This document shows, one piece after another, positions 11,581 through 22,995 of a stretch of DNA of 64,000 nt. The first letter of the stretch is position 1, and every line of letters starts with the position of its first letter. Made by a program: the position numbers and the translations under genes. Source of the DNA: Lichenostomus cassidix (taxonomy: Eukaryota > Chordata > Aves > Passeriformes > Meliphagidae); NCBI GenBank assembly GCA_008360975.2, contig CM039182.1:148680656-148744655 (forward strand), read 5' to 3'. The notes beneath the pieces are model-generated. The model was not told the origin of the DNA. It searched no databases and saw only the letters and a program-made list of their open reading frames with translations.

Positions 11581-12999
11581 CCATCCCAGTAAAGCAGTTT
11601 CCTCCATCTGCAAACTAAATGCAAAGACACCAGCTCCTTCAAAAGCCATTTGCAATCAGCTAGAAAGGAACACATGGGCACAAAACTGTGATTTTCAACT
11701 GCAGGACACCTCCCCATTGTCTTCTTGTGGTGACCAAAGAATCCCTTATTGATTTGCCCCACAGCTGCAACCCCAAAGATAGTGGGACATGAGCTGCTGG
11801 TGTGGGACTGAGGGAGACCTTGGCAGGTAGAGAGGTGAAGAAATAAACATGAAGGTGGAGTTGAATAAACATGAAATAAAGAAGAAATAAACATGAAGGT
11901 GGATACAGGTGAAACCAGAGGAGAGAATTACCAAGACCTTGTAAAATGGTCTGTGATTATTCTTTTTGTTCCACTTAAATCTTCATCTAAGATTGTACAG
12001 ATTGTGTTTTTCTTCTGACCAGTCCCTCACCCCAATTTCATTCTACTAATTCTCTCTTGTTATGCTGTGAAGCTTTATCACCCCTTTAAACTGACACTGA
12101 ATACCCTTTAGCTGAGAGTCTAAACTTATTCTTACCTATGGATTTATTTGTGGCTGTATTTTATGATGCCTTCCAAAGCATCAGTAAATAAAACTCAAGT
12201 TCAAAACAAAATCTGCTGTCTCCCTGCTTTGCTCAGCTCTCTTTCCAGACCTTGAGACCCACCCAGAGGCAACAAGAATTCTCTCATGCTGTCCCCAGGG
12301 TTAATTCCACTTTTAATTCCAATGGAATAACACAAGAGGAATCATATTGAGTAAGTAAGCACTAACAAATGTGCAACCATTGCAATTATTAACTACAATT
12401 TTCATATTGTCCTCCCCTTTTGGGAGGGTAAAACCCAAGCCAGATGCCCATGGTGCAATGGGGTTTGAATTTCTCTTTGCTTGAAATCAAGTTCATGACT
12501 CTTTCAGCTGAACTGGTGGGAGGAAATTTTGAAACACACTCATTAGATTTCCATGTAGATGTGGGTGCTGGCCATGGGGGTTTTTTTCTCTCTATATTGT
12601 GACACAGGCAACACAGGGAGGCATCACTGAGCTGCAAAACTGAGTTCTCAGAAGGCCTTGCCAAAGGGAAAAGGATCATGTCAATATTTATTAGACTTTC
12701 CAGCGGCTTGTTAAGTCAGTAGGAGAGCTGAATACCAAACAAACTCCAATTAGATTTTGTTTCAAAGTGAAGGCTTCTTCCTAAACTATCCAGCAGGGAA
12801 ATGTCACTGGCACTAGTGTGGGCTTCTTTCTTACCTCTTTCTTAACTCTTTATTATCTGAGATTATCCCTTTGGTCAAGGTTTTGATGGTGCTGGTATAG
12901 GGAGCATTGCTATCCAGAGATTTGTTGGACAGACACTTAAAAAGTGCTAAAAGAGCCCCTATATTTACATTATTTTGGCATAAGGTAATGCTTGTGTTG
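11581..12999. other. Non-coding spacer with a 23-bp direct repeat
   Basis: No gene was recognised. It contains an exact 23-bp direct repeat (11837-11859 and 11881-11903) and otherwise AT-rich single-copy sequence. Frames up to 138 codons (11478-11894, minus) overlap the CR1 fragment and this repeat. Confidence 0.5.
11837..11903. repeat. Tandem duplication, 44-bp period, 23-bp exact core
   Basis: The core GAAGAAATAAACATGAAGG plus TGGA occurs at 11837-11859 and again at 11881-11903. A partial third ATAAACATGAA lies between them. This fits a small local duplication or minisatellite seed. Confidence 0.85.
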
Positions 13000-13250
13000 A
13001 AAATGAGCTGAAAGGGGGTAGATTTAGATTAGATATTAGAAGGAAATTCCTTTTGAGGAGGGTGGTGAGGCCCTGGCACAGGTTACCCAGAGAAGCTTTG
13101 GATGCCTCATCCCTGGAAGTGTTCAAGGCCAGGTTGAACAGTGCTTGGAGCAACCTGGGATGGTGGAAGGTGTCCCTGTCCATGTTAGGGGGTGGAACTG
13201 GATGATCTTTGAGGTCCCTTCCAACCCAAACCATTCTGTAATTCCATGAA
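13000..13250 (+). mobile_element. CR1 LINE 3' end fragment, well preserved
   Basis: Sense landmarks in full order: 'gctgaaagggggtagattta', 'gattagatattagaagg', 'gaggagggtggtgaggccct', 'ggcacaggttacccagaga', 'ctggaagtgttcaaggccag', 'cttggagcaacctgggatgg', 'gatgatctttgaggtccctt', 'caacccaaaccattctgtaa'. It is one of the least damaged 3' ends in the window and a useful local reference. Confidence 0.95.
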
Positions 13251-15588
13251 AATCTCTTCTCTGGAAGAGAAGGATGAGTTGTTGCATAGATGGGGAAAAA
13301 TGTCTTGGTTGCAAAAATCCTCACAGCATCATCTTTGACTATTCACTCAGATCAAATGAGCCTCGAGGCAATCTAAACCCCCCTGTTTTTTGGGGCAACT
13401 AAAGTGTAATGTGGAAAATCTTACTAAGATTTCCTTTTCTGGTCTTCTAAGAGGCAAAACATCTATCCTGGAGGTGCCTTGTTCCTGCATGCAGGAGGAG
13501 TGGAGCAGCTCTTGAAGGAAGGAACTGGTGTGAGACATCTCCTTTCGGCAGCACTTGGGAGATTTGGAGGGAAGTGTGAGATGTATTAAGCTCTTCTTCT
13601 CCATTTGCAGCTCAGGTGGTAGGGGGATTATAACCCAAATTAATTTTATTTGGAGACCACTGTGGACTAATTGCAAAGGAAAGAGTTGTGGAAAACAGGA
13701 GATATGAAAGCAGCTGCTCCTTGAAGATTTTGAGATTTCTCCCCAGGGAGAGCTTTAGGGTGAAAAGCTCCAACTTTGGTAAAGAACTTGGCAGAAGTAA
13801 CACTTTTCCTCTGAGCACTAGAGAGACAAGCTGGGCTTCCCTGGGGAAAGCAGTAAAATAAAAACATTAATTCAGATCAGCAGCCATTTCCTCTGGTCCT
13901 GTCGATCTTGTCACTGAACCCCCATTAAGTGCACATCAATAGTCAAAAATATTCCAATGAGAATTTCATGACTCACTGCCTAAAAAATAATATTTTCATC
14001 CAAACTGCCTGCATTTTGTGCCCCTACATGTTCTTTTCCCCTTGAGGGTTTATCCCTAGGTTACTTTTGAAAGTAAAATTCAGCCATTTCAGCCTTGTGA
14101 CTTCACATTATAGACTGGAGCCATGAGGAATTTCCCTCATGTTTACACAAAGGGGACTCCAGTCCCTCACACTAAACACAAATCAGGGATCTGTATTCAA
14201 ACCCCTCTTCTTGGCCTTTCATTTACATGAGTATATCAAAGCCACTACTGCAGAAAAGAGTAAAAACCTATATTTCTGTTTCAATGTCCCTGTTTTACAA
14301 TTTAAGACAGTTTTACTTTACCCCAGGAGCAAGTATTTAAAACCAGATTGAAAACCATTTGTTTGAAGAGTGCTTGTGGAGATTGGTTTATTCTGTTCCC
14401 TTTCTGGGAGCACAAATAGAGAATATAATCCACCTGGGAAAAGCAGATTTCTGTTGATAGCTTCATTTAGCAGTTCTTTTTGCAAAAAACTACTTCTTTT
14501 ACAAATCAGGTTACCTTCTTTCATGAAGTCTCCAGTTGACATGTTCAAAATTCTGCATGTGTAAATAAACAAACCAGGGATTTTTACTTCCTCATGCCAT
14601 TCATATTTTCCCTTTCCACCTCTGACCTTTTCTTGCCTACAAATGTGATTATTGAAAAAGCCTTATTTAGGTGGACTCTTTTCTTGCAACGATAAGGTTA
14701 TTTCTTAAGAGGAAAATTCCACATAATTTCATGCTCAGAGAAAAGAAATTTCTGTACTTCCTTCCCCTTTGGACAGTGATATGTGAAGAGAGATGAATAG
14801 GGAAAAGTGAAACGACATAAGTCTTTCTGGAAAGAAAAAGCCAGGCCTGTGATCCTGGTACCAATCTAGTAAATCTGAATTCAATTTAGCAGTTCCAGAT
14901 ATTGCCTGTGGGAAACATCAGGTTGAATTTTAGCTGCTTGATGGAAGGAAAGCCCAGATTACCTGCTCTCTAAGGTTATTTTAGCCTAAGTTAACATTTT
15001 TCCCCCCCTCCTGATGGCATTCATGACCTATGAAAATTCATCTCTGGCATGGCAAAACAGAAGAGAGCAAATAACAGAGCTTTGCCAGCTTTTCTCCAGG
15101 GTCTAATCATTTTTCCTACTACCAACCTTCTAGTTTAGGTACATTTATTTCCTCTCCAGGATTTCTGTCCCATCTTTCACTGCTGATTTCCCTGAAATAT
15201 TAGAGAGCCTGGTAACTTCTCTTTCATTCTCAGTCTGCATCCCCTGCATCCCCAAGGGGGTGGTGCAGTTTGAGATGGACTGACTACAACCCTCAGAGCA
15301 CTGACAAAACATGACTTGAGTCATTTGAAAGTTGGCTAAGGCCTAGATGAGTCAATAAATTATTCCAAGATAGACTCAAGGTACTGAGATTGAGCCCTGA
15401 TGTAAAACCTGGGGCAGAGGAACAGCAGAACAGATAATGAGGAAAGCAGCTGAGTTGTAAAACTTCCTGAAAGTCCCAGAACTAAACCAGCAGGGAAACT
15501 GTACAGAGAATTGCAGCCTCCTACTTTATCAAGTTGCAAATTTGCAGAAATAAATATTGAAATATACCCAAAATATATTTATGCTGGG
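13251..15588. other. Non-coding block, no gene recognised
   Basis: 2.3 kb without a recognisable repeat or gene. Frames of up to 109 codons on the minus strand (13347-13676) show no domain. Confidence 0.5.
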
Positions 15589-15920
15589 GATTCACAGAAT
15601 GGTTTGGGTTGGAAAGGACCTTAAAAAATCCAGTTCCACCCCCTGCCATGGGCAGGGACACCTTCCACAATCCCAGGTTGCTCCAAGCCCCATCCAGCCT
15701 GGCTTTGGACACTTCCAGGGGTGAAGCATCCACAGCTTCCCATTCACTGGGTAATATGTGCCAGGGCCTCACCTGAAATATTTGATATTAAGGAGAAAAA
15801 ATTTTCCTTCACATCAAATCTAAACCTGCTCTCTTCACCCTAAAGCCACTCCCCTTGTCCTGTCACTAAATGACCTTGGAAAAAGTCCCTCTGCAGAGTT
15901 CTTGTAGCCCTTTTCAGGAA
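15589..15920 (-). mobile_element. CR1 LINE 3' end fragment
   Basis: Antisense copy with a clean 3' end: 'attcacagaatggtttggg', 'caccccctgccatgggcag', 'ttgctccaagccccatcc', 'tttggacacttccagg', 'atgtgccagggcctcacc', 'aaatctaaacctgctctctt', 'cttgtcctgtcactaaat', and 'cccttttcagg'. About 330 bp are kept. Confidence 0.93.
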
Positions 15921-17956
15921 CTGAAGGTTTTTAATCAGGTAATTTAAGTTGTTGGAGGTGTTTAATCAGATCATGATGTTATTTATTATCTTGAATGCTG
16001 TAAAGGTTGTCACTCTTATTTAAAAGGGGAAAGGACCTGTCCCAGCTTGGCAGCAGAATTCTCCAAAGCCAGGCTGGAGTTTCCTTCCCAATGGAGAACA
16101 GAAGTTAGCAAAATTCCTTGTTTTGTTTTTCCAATTGGCCATGGTGTGCAGAGCTTTCAGCCTGGTGACTGACAACTCCTCTAGGCTGCAGCACAGGGAT
16201 AAAAGAGGAGACCACCTGGAGAGGAAAACACCGAACAGACTTGAAGTAGATGATTATAATTTGGTATTTACTCAGCACTATAAATAACACGATATTTTTC
16301 AGTAAGTAGCAGAGCAATAATCAGCTCTCCACTCTGAGCTATTGCAGATTGTGCTGTAATAATGCAAAACTCTGCTCATCTATTTATTTTTTGTTGTTTT
16401 GGCTGCTGTGTGACTCCAATCCAAAGCCTCCTCTGCTGTCTGATTCACCATGTGCTGCTGGCCAGTGGGATTTCTTTTCCAGTTTGCATGAGGTGGCTGC
16501 CAGCCCTGGGCTGGAGACCTGCTGTGCACACAGTGAAAAAACTCACCTGAGACCTGATCTGGGAGCAGAGAACAGAGGAAACAATCAGAAGGAAAACTAA
16601 CAGCAGTCACAGCATGGTTTCCTCTGGGCAATGTCCCACATTCTAAACTGACATGTCCAGGTGAGGTTTGCAAATCAAGAGGGGTCAGCTCAAGTGAGGT
16701 TTTTTTGGATGTGCTTTACTGTGAGAGAAATATTTAACATTTGCAGATGTGGATGATTTGTGTGCTGCTCAGACACATGCAAACAATTATTCCACGTGTT
16801 TCTACCTAAGCAGGATTGTGTAATGCAGAGAATCAACCTTGAAGATGCATTTTCACTCCCAGGGCAGCTGGATTGTCCCATGGGCCACCCTGTAATGGCA
16901 AACTGGTGACATTTGAGGAAGAGCCCCAGAATTTTATTGAGGTGATCCCAAAGACCAGAAGTTCAGCCACATAACGAGATACCAGTGATGCATCAACCAC
17001 TTGGTGACACAGAGCTCATGTGAGCCACAGCCAAGGGAAAACCCAAAACCCAATAAATTGCCACTTTCCATCCCAGGTTTGTGCCTGCTGCTGTTTTGGC
17101 CTTTATTTGGGAGAAATAACTCTCCCTCCATGCTTGAAAAACAGTTTCTTTAGGCTTCACAATTCTTCACTCTTATGAAAATCATCTTGACACTGGGAGC
17201 TTGTCAGCACATTACACATCTTTTGTCTCCAGATAAACATTGACTTCTCATCCTTCCCTGGTCTCCATCTCCACTCATTTGTCTTTTATTAACTACTCAG
17301 TCTATTAAATTCCCAGGGCTGTAACTTTCTTTTCAGCTGATGATTGTACAGCATCTTGCACAAAGACTTTGTCCCAGGGTTGGGATTCTGAGTAAGTGCA
17401 GATAATTTCTCTTGTTTATTTTACCTGCAACATAAGGGATAAAAAAGGATTTGCCTCAAGACATTTATTAGCAGTGAACTTTGCTCATGATTCAGTTTCC
17501 ACACTGTTTCTCCACAGCAGACATGTGTTGGTAAATTCCAAATGATTCAGATAAATGAATAAATATTACAATGGAACTGTTTCCAGTTTTGATCTTGCCA
17601 GCAGAGAAGAGTTCTGCATATTTCCTGATGTGTTGATTTGCTATTGGAGATAACTTGGAAATAACCATTTTTTTCCTGTTCAAGACATGCCAGTGAAATA
17701 ATTCCCTGAATTCATCATTTTATGGGGGGTGAGAAAAAAAAGGTGGGGTTTTTTGGCATGAAACAATAGAATTTGGGGTAAAGTGTTTTTATATGGACAT
17801 TTCCAGCCAGGCTTATCTCATTTAAGAGATTTCTGCTGAACCATCCAATGTGGATATCTGAGTCTGTAAAATTCTGTCTAGGGATATCCTTTCCTTCCAT
17901 CTCTAAGTCTGGAGAGGGAGAGAGCACAAGAGAAATATTTGGCCACAGAGGCTTAC
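15921..17956. other. Non-coding block, no gene recognised
   Basis: Single-copy texture with no recognised repeat family. Several short frames overlap on opposite strands near 16350-16670, but none is recognisable as protein. Confidence 0.5.
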
Positions 17957-18120
17957 AGAGTCATGGAATCACTGAGGTTGGAAAATCCTCTAAGATCATC
18001 AAGTCCACTTGATCATCAAGCACTGCCAAGCTGCCACTAAACCATGTCCCTAAGTGCAACCTAAACACACCTTTTAAAACCCTCCAGGGGCTGTGATTCC
18101 ACCATTGCTCTTAGGCAGAT
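17957..18120 (-). mobile_element. CR1 LINE 3' end fragment ('aatcactgaggttgg' subfamily)
   Basis: Antisense: 'agtcatggaatcactgaggt', 'tctaagatcatcaagtcca', 'cactgccaagctgccacta', 'aaccatgtccctaagtgc', 'ccctccaggggctgtgatt', 'ccaccattgctcttaggcag'. It belongs to the same subfamily as the copies at 19.7, 22.6, 24.0 and 46.7 kb. Confidence 0.85.
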
Positions 18121-19708
18121 CTTCAGTCAATCATCTCCTTTATTTTTTGTCTTTCATCTTGCTGCTTTTCCTCACTGAGTAAACTGAGCTGAAATTGTCT
18201 GATCAGAGCAGACTCAGAAATGCTAAGCCCACTGTGCTAATGGCAGAAAGATTCCAAATTACACAACCAATCTCCTGGGATAAAGGTCCAGACCCTGAGT
18301 AAATGTGGCTCTGGCAATGAAATCATTAGATGTTTAAAGGAATTTATAAAGGAATATTTAGAAATAACAATGTTCAATTGTTTCTTGCTACTTGGTTTTG
18401 TCAGCTTTTTTTTCCTCAAACAAATAGAAGAATCTTAAAGGTTAAAGTCTTGCTCAGTTGAGAAACTGTACTTAATTTTGTGAGGATAAGATAACAACAA
18501 TGGTAATTCAGAGGATGAAGTTTCAGTTTTATTTTACTTTTGAGGTAGTGAGCATTTGGCTTTATTTCCTTCCCTTTATCAGGGTTTTCTTTCAGATGAG
18601 GTGACTGCTTATGTGAGTTACTTCAGGTATCAACCTGATTAATGTTCAATATTAAAAAATTGCAGCTTTTCAGCCCTGTGCCTCAGACTTAAATTCAGAG
18701 TCAGCATTAAAAGAGAGATGTTCAGAAAGCTGGGAAAAGATGCTGTACACCTAATTGCAACATTAACCAGTGAAATATTAGCAAATTTATTGGGCTTTCT
18801 CTACTTGAAAAAAAATTTAAAGGAAGTTCATTATGCTCTGTAATCCTGCTTAAATATTCATCATATTGTTAATGAACCACATTCATTTTTAAAATGTTCA
18901 ACCTGAGACACTGTCTAACATGATTTGATAATAATATAATTTCTGCATAAGCGTAAAAGGGACAAGAACAGTAAAAATAATTGTATCTCTAAACACCCTA
19001 ACCAGTTTTCTCCTGACTAATGAGCAGCTGTTTTTCATTAGCAGCATGGTTTTATCTCTTGCCTATCAACCTGCACAGCTGGGCATATTAGAAATAGCTC
19101 AGTGCACTGTGGAACGTATGTTTCCTAAACTGCAGAAACAAATTAGAAGGAGGTATTGGAGTTCTTTTTTCTTTTTAAAAAAACCCCAAAAAATGGTTTG
19201 GAGCTGATTTCTCTCACACTCTCTATTATTCACCACGGTGTCATATCTGGAGGCTTGATGTGGGAAAGGGAATTACTGCTCTGCCTGCTGTAGAAGTGCA
19301 GAAAATTGTTCATACCTAGCAGAACTTGTGCTACAAAGAGCAGAAACTGAGTCACAGGGAGCTGAAGCCTTTTGCTCAAGGGTTTGCAGCAAGGAAGGAG
19401 CAGCAGCTAAAACAGAAATTGTTGCATCTGCTTTTCCCCTGTCCCCCACTCTGTGTCAGCCAGGAACCCAGCTGAAAAGTGAACAGTGGGGGAGTGTGGA
19501 TTTTGAATGGAGTAAAATAAAACAGAGCCTGATCTGAAGCACTTTGTCATCTTGCAGCTTTGCAGGGAGTTACAACTTCAGGCAAACAGATACCAACTCA
19601 GTAAGATTTTGGAATAGTTCTCATAGTCTTGAAAAATGTAGAAATAAAGCCTGATGCAAACTTTAGATGAGTTAAATTTTTTTTTTTTGAAACAAAAGAA
19701 GTTAGGAG
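18121..19708. other. Repeat-poor AT-rich block, possible regulatory DNA
   Basis: No gene was recognised. The section at about 18760-19110 is AT-rich, non-repetitive and dense in TAAT/ATTA words. At 19017-19041 an inverted pair CTAATGA / TCATTAG flanks an E-box CAGCTG. This suggests, but does not prove, a transcription-factor binding cluster. Confidence 0.4.
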
Positions 19709-19845
19709 ATCATCAAATCATTAAGGTTGGAAAAGACCTTCAAGATCATCAAGTCCAACAACTGATCAATCACCACCACGGCCACTAAACCATATTGCAA
19801 AGTGTTTGCTTGTTTTTTGAACACTCACAGGAAGTTCCTCTGCCA
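19709..19845 (-). mobile_element. CR1 LINE 3' end fragment ('aatcattaaggttgg' subfamily)
   Basis: Antisense: 'aaatcattaaggttgga', 'aaagaccttcaagatcatc', 'aagtccaacaactgatcaa', 'ggccactaaaccatattgc', 'aagttcctctgccactg'. It lies 35 bp from another CR1 fragment of a different subfamily. Confidence 0.83.
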
Positions 19846-19879
19846 CTGTTATTTATTTCATTTATATTATATTTATTTT

Positions 19880-20034
19880 AGAATCACAGAATGGTTTGGG
19901 TTGAATGGACTTTAAAGACCATCCTGTTCCAACCCCCTGCCATGGGCAGAGACATTTTCCACTAGAATATGTCCCTCCAAGCCCTGTCCAGCCTGGCCTG
20001 GAACACTTCCAGGGGTGGAGCAGCCATCATAGCA
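19880..20034 (-). mobile_element. CR1 LINE 3' end fragment ('aatggtttgggttg' subfamily)
   Basis: Antisense: 'agaatcacagaatggtttg', 'ccaaccccctgccatgggca', 'ccaagccctgtccagcctgg', 'ggaacacttccaggggtgg'. It is truncated after 'gagcagccatcatag'. Confidence 0.92.
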
Positions 20035-21560
20035 GATGTTTTGCATTGAATGAAGTGGAATAAATTCAAATAAAGCTACCTCATGTCAGCATGGATGTGA
20101 GTCTGTTGTAGATCACAGCACTGGACGGAATCACTGGGGCTTAGGAATTTAGATTAAAGAACTAATGTTTTGCTTGGAAGGGACCTCTGGGTATTCCTAG
20201 TCATGTTTAAAATAGGATTGTAGCCAATGCCAAGTGTGGAGTCAGATGTAGGCAGGGAGGGACCCTTCCCTGTCCCTCCTGCAGAATAAAGTACCTTTGC
20301 TTTTAATTGCAGTGCCAAAACAAAGCATTATTCTGCAATATTTGGGTCCAGAATAAATACATGAGTCAATCTCCCCATTAAAATAAAAAAATAATCTCCT
20401 TAGCAGCCCCTACTGCTGGCTGCTTGTTTATTGCAGCTCAGTGTGTGAAGTTAAGGTCTCATTATTTACTTAAGCATCACTTGGTATTCATATCTTCAAA
20501 GATAAATACAATTAATGAAAACTTTGAAATAGGTCTTATGTTTTCACTCAAAAGTATAATGTACATGTCTCCCTGTGTGCTCCCCTGGTGTAGGAAAGCA
20601 ATCAAAATCCTATTATACTGAGTTAACTACCTGCTGCCAGCTTTGTTGACCTTGTTTGTTTGGAAATTAAAAGGCAGGTCATGGCAGAGCTGAACTGCAC
20701 AAGTTGGTAGCACAGAGAGGCTGAAAAAAGTGCTCTGCTTATTTGCAGGATGTCAGGCAGATTACACCACACTTAGGCACCAGTTTTTGATCAGAGCAAT
20801 GTTTGAAATTGGGAGAGAAACACAGAAATATTAAATTCTTGTGTGCTTTGAAAGAACGACTTGATTTTGTTTCGTTTTGTTTTCCTGTTTTTGCAAAGAA
20901 CTGGTGAAGCTGAGTTTCTGCTGGGCTTTATTAGCACCCACTGGTGTATTTTTAGATATATATATACACACATTCTGCTGCTAGATGGCAACAGCTAAAG
21001 CAGCTGCCACCCTTCCATTATCAGGAGGGAAATGCACACAGCTCCTTGAAACACTTGCACCCACAAAGTCACAATGCTGTCTTGAGAATGGGCAACTGAT
21101 GGAGAAAGAAGAGAAGATTTAAGGAGGTAATTTATCATGGCAAAGCAGGATAGTTAAGAGCATCCATAAATTACTGTGAAGTGAGAAATTATCTTCTGTG
21201 TTGTGTGGGAAAGAAAGAAGAGGAAGTTGCATTGATTTACAGCAAAAGATCCACAGAGTCTCCTGAATGGAAATACAAATCCTGGGGTGGAGCAGGTATT
21301 AGTTTGAGATAGAAAGGGATGAATTCTTCTCTGTAATGCTTAACCCTTTGCTCACCTTGTCTTGTGTCACTTTCCTTTGGGTAGGACACAAAGAAAGTGA
21401 AAGAAAATGTGAATGTGAAAGAAAATCATCATCTCTCAGGGCTTGAGCTGAACCCTGGCACTGCTGTAATGCCTGATGGTTATTTGTCCTTTCTTTTTAT
21501 ACCCATTTTATACACTTTCCCTTTCCTTGTACCCTTCACAAACACTCCTTGTACCTCAGC
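20035..21560. other. Non-coding block, no gene recognised
   Basis: AT-rich single-copy sequence. A possible very diverged CR1 piece ('cttggaagggacctctggg', about 20176) was too short to call. There is no gene. Confidence 0.45.
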
Positions 21561-21566
21561 CCTACA

Positions 21567-21966
21567 TGTTTATGACTCTTGTAGTCCGATATTTAACTTA
21601 GTTTGGGGGTTCTCTGGGGGGGAAGACAAAACATCCTTACTATCTCAAAACTAGAGGCTCCAACCTTGGATGGAGCTTCCTCTCTGGAACATGTTTTTGT
21701 AAACTAGGCTGTAGTCTCACTTGGTGGGGGGTAACTAGAATAGGGGGACAATTACTTCATTTGCTAAATTTCTTGTTGGGATTTTAGGTGGATATGCTAA
21801 TTTGTGAGGTCCCTAAAATTCTATAGGCATTGTACACAGGGTGCTGCTCGGTGTGATTCCACCTTTGAGGTGGCTGCACCCGGGATCCTATTAAAACCAA
21901 AGTAATACCCTTTTTCTCTATACTGCTGTGTCTGCCTCATATTTTTACCAGCTTTTAAGGCATCAG
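21567..21966 (+). mobile_element. Probable solo LTR of an endogenous retrovirus
   Basis: The block reads like an LTR in + orientation. It begins TGTTTATG (21567) or TGTAGTCC (21580) and has a U3-like body with G-rich runs. A promoter/polyadenylation-like turn follows: 'gggatcctattaaaaccaaa' (ATTAAA near 21890). After it comes a pyrimidine-rich U5-like tail ending in 'aaggcatca'. No gag, pol or env homology was recognised next to it, so it is probably solitary. I could not find a convincing target-site duplication, and the edges are uncertain by about 20 bp. Confidence 0.55.
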
Positions 21967-22017
21967 CTGCACTCATGGTTTAGGCAGTTGCTGCCCCTGG
22001 TCCAGCATCCTGACCCA

Positions 22018-22148
22018 ACCCTGGAAGTGTCCAAGGACTGGACTTGGAGCAACCTGGTTGAGTGGAAGGTGTCCCTGGCCATGGCACAGGGGTCAGAATG
22101 AAATGGTCTTTAAAGTTCCTTCCAACCCAAACCACTCTGTGATTCTCT
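22018..22148 (+). mobile_element. CR1 LINE 3' end fragment
   Basis: Sense: 'accctggaagtgtccaagg', 'cttggagcaacctggttgag', 'tggaaggtgtccctggcc', 'ggtctttaaagttccttcc', 'aacccaaaccactctgtgat'. Only the last 130 bp of the element are kept. Confidence 0.92.
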
Positions 22149-22623
22149 CATTATTCAAGTAAGGCAGGGTAATTTTCATGGAACTACTAGGAGGGAAATG
22201 GGATTAAGGATCTGCTTCTTGGTGGAGGCCAGCACTGCGCTTCTGGGGTTCTGCTCAGAGACCTTCCTGGTCCATCCCTGTCCCAGGACCCTAATCCTAA
22301 CCCTAACCCTAAACCTGGCTAAAGACCTGCCTAAAACCCACCAATCCCTACGGGAGTTTAATTTGACAGAAGTGGCACAGGATAAAGCAATGAGGCAAAG
22401 CAACTCACACAATTCTACTTTTTCTCCTCCCCTTTTTTAAATTTCCCATTTTATTTACCATGCAGCAACAGGAGACCTTTATGCAGCAGACTTATGCAAG
22501 CCAGAATTCCACCCAACACCACTGTAATTTGGTTTCTGTCCATCTGTCCTTTACTCTCTCCACTTACATTTATCTTCCTAAATGTGGAATTCAATAAGTG
22601 ATCTGGAATCTGGTTCCCTTTTT
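22149..22623. other. Non-coding spacer
   Basis: Contains the telomere-like run described separately; otherwise no gene or repeat is recognised. Confidence 0.5.
22289..22312. repeat. Short interstitial telomere-like repeat (CCCTAA, 4 units)
   Basis: Four consecutive hexamers: CCCTAA, TCCTAA, CCCTAA, CCCTAA, i.e. three perfect and one with a single change. The orientation corresponds to TTAGGG on the minus strand. The run is only 24 bp. Confidence 0.85.
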
Positions 22624-22740
22624 CATGGAATCCTAGAATAACTAAGGTTGGAAAAGGCCTTTAGGATCATCACATCCAGCTGTCAAGCATGTTCACCATT
22701 AACCATGTCCTCAAGCGCAGCATCCACTTGTTTTTGGATC
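22624..22740 (-). mobile_element. CR1 LINE 3' end fragment
   Basis: Antisense: 'atggaatcctagaataacta', 'aggttggaaaaggcctttag', 'ttcaccattaaccatgtcct', 'caagcgcagcatccactt'. This is the 'aatcattaaggttgg' subfamily, heavily truncated. Confidence 0.8.
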
Positions 22741-22934
22741 ATTTTTTTCAGAGAGGTGCAATTGTTACAGCAAAGGTGCAATGACTTGCAATTCATCCTG
22801 GTTTAAAGTCATCGTGCAAGAGTTAGGTCGAATTTCACCCTGAAAAGGCAGATTTCTCTCTGTGGCTTGATAAAATGAATCTGGGATGAGTAGGTCGAGT
22901 GCAAATATCTGTATATATTTTTTTATATTTGTTT

Positions 22935-22995
<61 letters not shown>

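Noticed and set aside
20160..20230. Possible CR1 piece ('cttggaagggacctctggg')
   Set aside because: Only about 20 bp resemble a CR1 3' end and the following sequence does not continue the match.
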